Below are positions 1 to 5,362 of a stretch of 5,362 nucleotides of DNA, piece after piece (position 1 is the stretch's first letter; each line of letters opens with the position of its first letter). The stretch is from Oscillospiraceae bacterium (GTDB lineage Bacteria > Bacillota > Clostridia > Oscillospirales > Ethanoligenentaceae), in the NCBI GenBank assembly GCA_003518885.1, contig DOXU01000192.1:1-5362 (forward strand). Reading direction: 5' to 3'. The notes below the pieces were generated by a model that ran no database searches, was not told where the DNA came from, and worked only from the letters and a program-made list of their open reading frames with translations. The position numbers were made by a program, and so were the translations under genes.

Positions 1-213
1 CTTCAATCTTCTGATCCCACTTCTTCCAAAATGGTAACTGGCTATAGTAGTTCCTTTCAAATGGCAGGTGAAAATGTCAAATTGATATCTGAGGTTTATC
101 TTCATTCTGATAAAGATGCATTTTTTTATAATGAAAAATTTATAGTATTTCGCAATGGCAAAAAAATGATAGATAAAAATTGGGACAAAAAAATTAAACG
201 GCAGTTTGTATAA
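1..213 (+). CDS. C-terminal end of a CocE/NonD-family hydrolase (5' end outside window)
   Basis: The reading frame is open from base 1 to the TAA at 211-213, so this is the last 70 codons of a gene starting left of the window; the Met at base 31 is not a credible start because similarity begins before it. From the Asp at 13-15 to the stop, its 66 residues align without a gap to the last 66 residues of the complete hydrolase at 1564-3579. I count 19 identities, including the opening DP, an SD pair, NG, WD and the final R-x-[FL]-V. Both proteins end at the same point. I infer a paralogous CocE/NonD (X-Pro dipeptidyl-peptidase-like) serine hydrolase. The catalytic domain is not visible, so activity cannot be judged. 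The region is AT-rich with several runs of seven A or T. The transporter ATG follows its stop codon immediately, indicating one operon and likely translational coupling. Family assignment rests on the tail alone and is fairly, not fully, secure. Confidence 0.72.
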   Translation, partial: LQSSDPTSSKMVTGYSSSFQMAGENVKLISEVYLHSDKDAFFYNEKFIVFRNGKKMIDKNWDKKIKRQFV

Positions 214-1554
214 ATGGCATCTGTTTATTGCAATGAAGAAATAAAAATTTCTAAAGAATATTTTGGGCATCCTAGAGAATTGTTTATTTTATCTTTTGTA
301 GAAATGTGGGAAAGATTTTCGTTCTATGGGTTACGTTCACTCTTAATTATTTATATGTCATCTTTTGTTTTTTTTGAATTTCCCGAAAGGGTATATGGGT
401 TTTATTTTCTAAGTTTTTTTTACTCGTCACGTAGTGCTGTTGGATACTCATCTTTTGTTTATGGAATCTACTCTGGTTTGATATATTTAACACCGATATT
501 TGGTGGTTTTATTGCTGATCGTTTAATAGATAGACGGAAGGTCGTTATTGCTGGTGGGGTTTTTATCGCTCTTGGTCATCTTCTTATAACGGATCATGCT
601 TGGTTTCTATGGGCTCTATTTCTTATAATCATTGGAACAGGTGGCTTAAAAGGAAATATTGCGGCGCAAGTGGGTGATCTATACGATATAAATGATAAAA
701 GGCGTGAGAGAGGGTTTTCTCTCTACTATTTTTCTATTAATATTGGTGCAGCAATTTCACCTGTCATATGTATGATTTTTGTTCAAAAATGGGGCTGGAC
801 GATTGCCTTCGATGCTACGACAGTTGGTATGGTTATCGGATTAGTTACTTATTTTTTCTATAAACCTTCAGTTTCCAATGAAAAAAATAAAGGGTCTTTG
901 AATTTTGTCCAAGATAAAAAAAACGTTAGAATAGCTTATTCTGTGATTGTTTCTGTATTTTTTTCGTCGGTTCTGCTTTGGATCAGCTACGAGCAACAGG
1001 CAAACGCTTTGGTGCACTGGGTATCTACTGTCCCGGGAGACATAAGCGTGGGATGGTTACAGGCTATTCCACCAGCAGTTGTTATATTTGGGATACCCAT
1101 ATTGAATTGGGTGTGGGGTAGACAAGCAGGTAGATACAAAGAGCCAGATGTTTTTATGAAGCTTTTTGTGGGTGCCGTCATAATTTCTACTTCTCAGGTA
1201 TTTATATCTTTTTTCGCTTTTTTATACGGAGGAATATCGCCAAACAAATTAACTATCGCGTTTTATTTGATCATTTGGGAAGTGGGAGATCTCTTTTTTA
1301 CGCCGGCTGCGATGGGCTTATTTTCCCGTTTTGCTCCAAAAAAATCAGGTGGTCTGGTGATGGCGCTTTGGTATGCAACATTTTTTGTTGGAAATATTAT
1401 AAGTGGATTGATTGGTACATTGTGGGGGGTGTTTAGTCCTGAATTGTACTGGTCAATAGTTGCTATTGTTGTGTCCGCAGGTGCTGTGTGGGTTTTCTTT
1501 TTAAAGAGATTTTTTCGAGGAAAAGTATTGCGTTGTTTGCAGTCAGCAGTGTGA
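214..1554 (+). CDS. POT/PTR2-family proton-coupled oligopeptide transporter (MFS)
   Basis: An inner-membrane major facilitator protein of the proton-dependent oligopeptide transporter family, which normally imports di- and tripeptides or related compounds with protons. The family signature ExxERFxFYG is present (Glu30, Glu33, Arg34, Tyr38), followed by Arg41. Other expected residues can be placed: Lys146 in GGLKGN, Glu260 in a YEQQ motif of helix 7, and Glu356 in helix 10. A second PTR2-type signature, YYFSINIG, lies at 171-178. I count about 12 hydrophobic segments, with a short charged loop at about 217-239 between helices 6 and 7. At 446 residues it is shorter than usual bacterial members (about 480-500), and that loop leaves no room for the extra HA/HB helices. 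The helix 1-2 loop is instead lengthened (about 51-78). The ATG abuts the preceding TAA with no convincing Shine-Dalgarno sequence, so reinitiation is likely. The next gene starts 9 bases downstream. The gene is markedly AT-rich. Family is secure; substrate unknown, and drug or peptide-like metabolite transport is possible. Confidence 0.93.
   Translation: MASVYCNEEIKISKEYFGHPRELFILSFVEMWERFSFYGLRSLLIIYMSSFVFFEFPERVYGFYFLSFFYSSRSAVGYSSFVYGIYSGLIYLTPIFGGFIADRLIDRRKVVIAGGVFIALGHLLITDHAWFLWALFLIIIGTGGLKGNIAAQVGDLYDINDKRRERGFSLYYFSINIGAAISPVICMIFVQKWGWTIAFDATTVGMVIGLVTYFFYKPSVSNEKNKGSLNFVQDKKNVRIAYSVIVSVFFSSVLLWISYEQQANALVHWVSTVPGDISVGWLQAIPPAVVIFGIPILNWVWGRQAGRYKEPDVFMKLFVGAVIISTSQVFISFFAFLYGGISPNKLTIAFYLIIWEVGDLFFTPAAMGLFSRFAPKKSGGLVMALWYATFFVGNIISGLIGTLWGVFSPELYWSIVAIVVSAGAVWVFFLKRFFRGKVLRCLQSAV
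358..460 (+). repeat. 13-bp direct repeat pair, 90 bp apart, inside the transporter gene
   Basis: TCATCTTTTGTTT occurs at 358-370 and again at 448-460. The spacing is 90 bases, exactly 30 codons, so both copies encode Ser-Ser-Phe-Val (residues 49-52 and 79-82). They flank the unusually long helix 1-2 loop. Recombination between the copies would delete 30 codons in frame. In such AT-rich sequence, chance is a fair explanation. Confidence 0.4.
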
Positions 1555-1556
1555 GG
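1551..1556 (+). promoter_or_regulatory. Probable ribosome binding site of the complete hydrolase gene
   Basis: GTGAGG overlaps the TGA stop (1552-1554) of the transporter gene. Its GAGG core ends seven bases before the ATG at 1564. It supports that start and links translation of the hydrolase to the end of the transporter. Confidence 0.55.
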
Positions 1557-1563
1557 TTGTGAA

Positions 1564-3579
1564 ATGTCGTTCAAGGTTGATGAAAATATCCCGATTCTTC
1601 TTTCTGATGGATGTACTCTTAGTGCACGAATATGGCTGCCGGCTACGATAAAGAATCATTCGGTTCCAGCAATCTTGGAATATATTCCTTATAGAAAAGC
1701 GGACGGAACACGTATACGCGATGAACCTATGCATGGTTATTTCTGTAAGGCAGGATACGCATGTGTGCGTGTGGATATGCGCGGGAGTGGAGAGTCTGAA
1801 GGTCTGTTAGAGGATGAATATCTCAAGCAGGAACAGGATGATGCTCTGGAAGTCATAGATTGGATTGCCAGACAGGACTGGTGTTCCGGTTCTATCGGAA
1901 TGATGGGAAAATCCTGGGGAGGGTTTAACTGTCTCCAGGTGGCTGCTCGTCGACCACAGGCTCTTAAAGCGATTCTTACCGTTTATTCCACGGATAATCG
2001 ATATACTGATGATATCCATTATATGGGTGGCTGTCTTTTGAATGACAATCTCTGGTGGGGCAGTATTATGCTGGCGTTTCAGAGCAGGCCACCGTTCGAA
2101 GAGTTTTCAGGGGAGAGTTGGCGTGAAAAATGGAAAGAACGACTCGAAAATCTGCCTTTCTTTCCTGCTTTGTGGTTAAGGCATCAGCATTACGATGGTT
2201 ATTGGAAGCATGGTTCGGTCTGCGAGGATTATTCCAGTATAGAATGTCCAGTAATGGTCGTGGGGGGATGGGTAGATAGTTACACGAATGCCGTTCCGCG
2301 ATTGCTTGAGCATCTTACGGTGCCACGAAAAGGTATTATTGGACCTTGGGGACATGTCTATCCGCATGATGGTGTTCCGGGGCCAGCGATAGGTTTTTTG
2401 CAGGAAGCAGTGCGCTGGTGGGATCAATGGCTTAAAGAAACTGATACAGGTATTATGAATGAACCGATATTGCGTTCATATATAACGGATTATATAAAAC
2501 CGAAATCTACTTGTTCCTTTATGCCGGGTAATTGGTCTGCGGAAGAAAAATGGCCGTCTGAAGAAATTCAACCTTACTATTTTATGCTTAAAAATTATGG
2601 TGAATTAATAGAATCATCCAATTTTATAAAAGATGATACTGTAATGAATATTTGTTCGCTACATAGTTTCGGTAGAGCCGCAGGCGAATGGATGGGTACT
2701 GGTTGTATAGGGGAAATGCCGATTGACCAGAGAGTGGAGGATGGTGGAGCTCTTGTCTTCGAAACGGCTCCCTTGGAAAACGATTATGAAATTCTTGGCT
2801 TTCCCGAGATTAATATCGAATTTTCTTCTGATGCCACAGTTGCTCAGGTGGTTATTCTTCTTTCGGATGTGTCAGAGACAGGGGAGGCGATGCGTATCAG
2901 TTATCACCCGTTCAATCTGACACATCATACTGGACATGAAAATCCTACATTATTGGAAAAAGAAACTTGGTATGATTTGAATATAAAACTCAATTGTTGT
3001 GGTCATCGTTTTGCAAAAGGGCATAAAATTCAACTCTCCATAGCTACTTCATATTGGCCTATGGTGTGGCCTGCTCCCTTCCACGCGCTTTTGTCTTTCC
3101 GGAATGGACAGTTAAAGCTCCCGTTACGCGTAGGAAACTTTCGTGAGCGCGATGAAAAAGTATCTTTTGCTCCACCGGTGCAGGGAGCAAAAACACCTAT
3201 GACATCCCTGTCTGCAGGACAATTGCTCCGATATAGTATGGAAGATTTTATAACCGGAAAAAGGACTTATATCACTGATGCCGAAGGCGGTGTATTTGGT
3301 GAAGGCGTTTACAAACTGGATGATATTAACTGTATTGTGAGTCATAATTTAAAGCGGGATCTTTCCATTAACGATGATGATCCATTATCTGCCCGATATG
3401 TTCTGACACAAAGCTATAAGATGGAACAGAACGCCTGGAAAGTGAGTATTGACACCGAGGTAGAAATGTATTCGGATCAGTTTTATTTTTATTTGAAGGG
3501 TTCTGTGAAAGTTTACGAGAACGGCAGTCTGTTTTCTGAACGTTCATGGGACGAAAGTATCTTGCGGAATTTGGTTTAA
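1564..3579 (+). CDS. CocE/NonD-family serine hydrolase (X-Pro dipeptidyl-peptidase S15-like)
   Basis: A complete 671-residue alpha/beta hydrolase of the family that includes X-Pro dipeptidyl peptidases, cocaine esterase and alpha-amino acid ester hydrolases; these cleave amide or ester bonds through an acyl-serine intermediate. The catalytic domain spans about residues 10-285. The nucleophile is Ser117 in GKSWGG, the acid is Asp238 in GGWVDSY, and the base is His264 in GPWGH. Tyr43 (YIPYRKADGT) is the likely oxyanion-hole tyrosine. A beta-sandwich resembling the non-catalytic X-Pro-peptidase C-terminal domain follows (about 290-545). The last 125 or so residues form an extra tail whose end is shared with the gene entering at base 1. 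It is about 100 residues longer than cocaine esterase (574). No signal peptide is seen, so it should act in the cytoplasm, fitting hydrolysis of something the upstream transporter imports. The start is supported by GAGG seven bases upstream. Its GC is intermediate between those of its neighbours. It converges with the next gene, 5 bases away. Fold and triad are secure; substrate is not predictable. Confidence 0.93.
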   Translation: MSFKVDENIPILLSDGCTLSARIWLPATIKNHSVPAILEYIPYRKADGTRIRDEPMHGYFCKAGYACVRVDMRGSGESEGLLEDEYLKQEQDDALEVIDWIARQDWCSGSIGMMGKSWGGFNCLQVAARRPQALKAILTVYSTDNRYTDDIHYMGGCLLNDNLWWGSIMLAFQSRPPFEEFSGESWREKWKERLENLPFFPALWLRHQHYDGYWKHGSVCEDYSSIECPVMVVGGWVDSYTNAVPRLLEHLTVPRKGIIGPWGHVYPHDGVPGPAIGFLQEAVRWWDQWLKETDTGIMNEPILRSYITDYIKPKSTCSFMPGNWSAEEKWPSEEIQPYYFMLKNYGELIESSNFIKDDTVMNICSLHSFGRAAGEWMGTGCIGEMPIDQRVEDGGALVFETAPLENDYEILGFPEINIEFSSDATVAQVVILLSDVSETGEAMRISYHPFNLTHHTGHENPTLLEKETWYDLNIKLNCCGHRFAKGHKIQLSIATSYWPMVWPAPFHALLSFRNGQLKLPLRVGNFRERDEKVSFAPPVQGAKTPMTSLSAGQLLRYSMEDFITGKRTYITDAEGGVFGEGVYKLDDINCIVSHNLKRDLSINDDDPLSARYVLTQSYKMEQNAWKVSIDTEVEMYSDQFYFYLKGSVKVYENGSLFSERSWDESILRNLV

Positions 3580-3584
3580 TAAAG

Positions 3585-4616
3585 TCAGGAAGAAAATGAC
3601 GGCATTCGGGCGAGCATTTCAGGCACCACCCGATTGCCTGTTCGTTGGAGGCTAGAGGGAGCGCAACCATAAATCTGACGGAAAGTTCGCGAAAAATGCG
3701 CAAGACTTTCAAATCCGGTAGAAAAAGCGGTTTCTGAAACACTTGCTTTGCTGTCGGTCAGTAGTTGGCGTGCTTTTTCGAGTCTGATGGCGAGATAGAA
3801 ATTCTTTGCGGAGCGCCCTAGATAACGGTGGCATAGTCGTTCCAGTTGACGTTGTGAAAGCCCGACTTCGGTGGCAATGAAGCTGATGGACAGAGGTTGC
3901 TCTATATTACTTTCCATGAGTTCGACGATTTTCACTAGACGGTCATCACACAAGGCATAACGTCGTTCTGGTGAACCCCTTTGGGCCGTGTCCCCAGTGC
4001 GGAGTGGGGGATGGATAATCTGTTCTGCCACAACTCGCATGAGGGCATCGCCTTTCTGCAAACTGATCAGGAAGAGAATCATATCGATAACAGCTGATCC
4101 GCCAGCACACGTGAGACGATCGCGATCAAATTCGTAGAGTGTCGGGGCTACGACGATTTCCGGATATGCTGCAGAAAAAGCACTGACAGCTTCCCAGTGC
4201 ATCGTCACGCGTCGCCCGGAAAGAAGACCACACTCCGCCAGAATAAATGCTCCTGTATCCACTGCACCCAGTAATGTTCCATGCCGCGCTATACGTCTTA
4301 ACTCCGCACGTGTAGCGGCTGTTACGCTGTGAAGTGGTTCATAACTGGCCATCACAAATAAAATCTTCGGCGTTTTTCCGGCACCGAATGCCTCTGTGAC
4401 TGGAATCGAGATTCCATTGGAAGCTGTTACGGGTTGACCGTTCTGAGAGAACAGTGACCATCCGAATCCTTCGCCGCCAAAGCGGGAGGCAACACGAAAA
4501 GCATCTATGGCGCAGAATAGTTCAAGCATGGAAAATTGTGGCAAAAGCAGAAAACCCACGGGGCCATCTGCCTGCATCCATCGAGACCGCCACTCGGAAA
4601 AATTATTCGGCTCCAT
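3585..4616 (-). CDS. GlxA/CdhR-like AraC-family transcriptional regulator with DJ-1/PfpI domain
   Basis: A 343-residue cytoplasmic DNA-binding regulator. Residues about 18-200 form a DJ-1/PfpI (class I glutamine amidotransferase-like) sensor domain, opening with VGFLLLPQFSMLELF. The nucleophile-elbow region reads GAVDTGAF (118-124), with Thr121 where catalytic relatives have Cys, so a ligand-sensing rather than enzymatic role is likely. LTCAGGSAVIDM (168-179) is also typical of the GlxA/CdhR/GbdR group. The AraC-type DNA-binding domain covers about 222-325, with helix-turn-helix units near 242-266 and 291-315. Length is normal. Known relatives control carnitine, betaine or arginine use; a role over the adjacent dioxygenase gene is inferred from co-orientation and the 9-base gap. 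The ATG at 4616 lacks a clear Shine-Dalgarno sequence and follows a 7-bp hairpin, so translation is probably coupled to the dioxygenase. Met14 is an alternative start that keeps the whole sensor domain. The stop faces the hydrolase stop 5 bases away. Confidence 0.92.
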   Translation of the reverse strand: MEPNNFSEWRSRWMQADGPVGFLLLPQFSMLELFCAIDAFRVASRFGGEGFGWSLFSQNGQPVTASNGISIPVTEAFGAGKTPKILFVMASYEPLHSVTAATRAELRRIARHGTLLGAVDTGAFILAECGLLSGRRVTMHWEAVSAFSAAYPEIVVAPTLYEFDRDRLTCAGGSAVIDMILFLISLQKGDALMRVVAEQIIHPPLRTGDTAQRGSPERRYALCDDRLVKIVELMESNIEQPLSISFIATEVGLSQRQLERLCHRYLGRSAKNFYLAIRLEKARQLLTDSKASVSETAFSTGFESLAHFSRTFRQIYGCAPSSLQRTGNRVVPEMLARMPSFSS

Positions 4617-4618
4617 GG

Positions 4619-4637
4619 CAGTCAGTTAGTCTGACTG
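4619..4637 (-). promoter_or_regulatory. Perfect 7-bp inverted repeat at the dioxygenase/regulator junction
   Basis: CAGTCAG and CTGACTG flank a 5-base loop. On the minus-strand transcript the loop contains the UAA stop (4628-4626) of the dioxygenase, and the stem ends two bases before the regulator AUG. No Shine-Dalgarno sequence is visible in this region. It may be an mRNA hairpin that a ribosome ending the upstream gene opens, thereby coupling translation, or a binding site for the regulator itself. The repeat is seen; the function is inferred. There is no T-run, so it is not an intrinsic terminator. Confidence 0.45.
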
Positions 4638-5362
4638 ATTGAGGAGCCGAGGCAGAACCCGGATTTTCGAAGAGACTTCATCGCGGTCAACATAGACGCC
4701 CTGTAGATGACGCGCACCACTTTGTGGGTCGAATTCCCGTCTCGCATGCATGACCCGGCGATTGTCGAAGATCCACATGTCGCCAGGGTTCAGCCGTCGT
4801 TCGATCCGGAAACGTTCCTCACGGGTCATGGCTTGGAAGAGGCGTAGTGCTTCATAAATAGTGGACATTTTACCAGTCGGAGCATCAATGGGGCCGCGAA
4901 GAAAATTCGCATAGCGGATTTCCGAAACGGTTCCATGCTGATCAAGCGCAATAAGGGGGCTGGACCAGCGATAGTCCGTCCGATCATCACGATTCCAGGA
5001 TGGTAAAGGCGTGTTGGTCAGAATGGCGAAATGGTTCGGATGTTCGTTTCGCAGTGCCTCTGCAATGGCGAAACCGTCAACGAAAATACTTTCTCCTCCG
5101 GTTGCATCGTTGATGAGGCAATGAAGAAACTGGAATCCGGGTTGAAGTTCGCGTGTGGGCAGATCCGTGTGAGGAGGAAGGTTGACGGACGTATAAGCCG
5201 CGCTATCCGGTGTCGGTTTTGACCGCACGTCAAAAACGCGCCCGAAATTTGTTTCGCGAATATGGGAAATCCGATGAGCCGGCCCGAGCAGACTGTCTGG
5301 CGTTGTGGGAACATTTTTCATCGATGTCAGGCCAGCACCACGTAATGCCAGAAGCCATTGAA
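4626..5362 (-). CDS. Gamma-butyrobetaine dioxygenase-like Fe(II)/2-oxoglutarate oxygenase (N-terminus outside window)
   Basis: The frame stays open to the right window edge, so this is the C-terminal 245 codons of a gene that family length (about 380 residues) suggests starts roughly 130 codons further right. The ATG at 5321 is internal: the codons before it read QWLLALRGAGLTS, which continues the fold. Members use Fe(II), oxygen and 2-oxoglutarate to hydroxylate gamma-butyrobetaine to L-carnitine, or a related trimethylammonium compound. Numbering from the internal Met at 5321, the metal ligands are His51 and Asp53 in PPHTDLPTRE and His192 in VMHARREF; Arg204 in GARHLQG is the likely 2-oxoglutarate contact. 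RETNFGRVFDVRSKP (22-36) and GGESIFVDGF (75-84) are strongly family-like. The N-terminal zinc-binding domain typical of these enzymes would lie outside the window. A GlxA-type regulator follows after 9 bases, so the two are probably co-transcribed; their promoter is not in view. No other carnitine gene is visible. The exact substrate is a family inference. Confidence 0.9.
   Translation of the reverse strand, partial: QWLLALRGAGLTSMKNVPTTPDSLLGPAHRISHIRETNFGRVFDVRSKPTPDSAAYTSVNLPPHTDLPTRELQPGFQFLHCLINDATGGESIFVDGFAIAEALRNEHPNHFAILTNTPLPSWNRDDRTDYRWSSPLIALDQHGTVSEIRYANFLRGPIDAPTGKMSTIYEALRLFQAMTREERFRIERRLNPGDMWIFDNRRVMHARREFDPQSGARHLQGVYVDRDEVSSKIRVLPRLLNQSD

Noticed and set aside
31..213. A separate small 60-residue protein starting at the ATG at base 31.
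   Set aside because: The frame is open to the window edge, and similarity to the hydrolase C-terminus begins before this ATG.
1263..1734. Minus-strand open frames of about 100 and 63 codons under the transporter end and hydrolase start.
   Set aside because: They lie antisense to strongly conserved genes, resemble no family I know and lack credible start signals.
3537..3546. TGAACGTTCA, a 10-bp perfect palindrome near the end of the hydrolase gene.
   Set aside because: It is a single copy inside coding sequence, and a palindrome of this length is expected by chance.
1564..3579. Assignment as an alpha-amino acid ester hydrolase of the Acetobacter/Xanthomonas type, which has a similar length.
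   Set aside because: Those enzymes carry a signal peptide and a GxSYxG nucleophile motif. This protein has neither a signal peptide nor the Tyr after Ser117, so only the superfamily-level call is justified.
3620..3640. CAGGCA/TGCCTG inverted repeat with a 9-base loop near the convergent junction, considered as a terminator.
   Set aside because: It lies inside the regulator coding region and has no T-run on either strand. No intrinsic terminator is evident between the blocks.
3368..3742. A 124-codon minus-strand frame across the convergent junction.
   Set aside because: It overlaps the conserved ends of both the hydrolase and the regulator, and its product shows no recognisable motif.
4626..5321. 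A complete 231-residue dioxygenase starting at 5321.
   Set aside because: The frame continues upstream to the edge with family-like sequence, and 231 residues is far below family length.

Overview
The window is tightly packed. It holds five protein genes, two of them cut by the window edges, and no intergenic gap longer than 9 bases. It has no RNA gene, CRISPR array, insertion sequence or recognisable promoter. The gene families (POT/PTR2 transporter, CocE/NonD hydrolases, a GlxA-type AraC regulator and a gamma-butyrobetaine-dioxygenase-like enzyme) point to a proteobacterium. The roughly 50-55% GC of the right part would suit, for example, an acetic-acid-bacterium-like host, but the window alone does not settle the taxon.

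Left block, plus strand, 1-3579: a three-gene operon. It begins with the last 70 codons of a gene that enters from the left. That tail aligns without gaps (19 of 66 residues identical, my count) to the C-terminus of the third gene, so I read it as a second CocE/NonD-family serine hydrolase. A 446-residue proton-coupled oligopeptide transporter starts directly after its stop codon. Nine bases further on begins a complete 671-residue CocE/NonD hydrolase with an intact Ser117-Asp238-His264 triad and no signal peptide. The layout is hydrolase, peptide transporter, hydrolase. It suggests that a peptide-like or acylated amino compound is imported and then cleaved in the cytoplasm by two related but diverged hydrolases. 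The substrate cannot be read from the sequence.

Right block, minus strand, 3585-5362: a gene for a gamma-butyrobetaine/TauD-type Fe(II)/2-oxoglutarate dioxygenase enters from the right with its N-terminus outside the window. It is followed after 9 bases by a GlxA/CdhR-like regulator (DJ-1/PfpI-like domain plus AraC helix-turn-helix). A perfect 7-bp inverted repeat spans their junction, places the dioxygenase stop codon in its loop and ends 2 bases before the regulator start.

The two blocks converge tail to tail with only 5 bases between stop codons. Base composition rises in steps from left to right: strongly AT-rich in the transporter, intermediate in the complete hydrolase, and clearly above 50% in parts of the minus-strand pair. 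This suggests that the left operon was acquired separately. The clearest lead for a new system is the transporter flanked by two paralogous hydrolases, together with a transporter that appears to lack the extra HA/HB helix pair usual in bacterial POT proteins.
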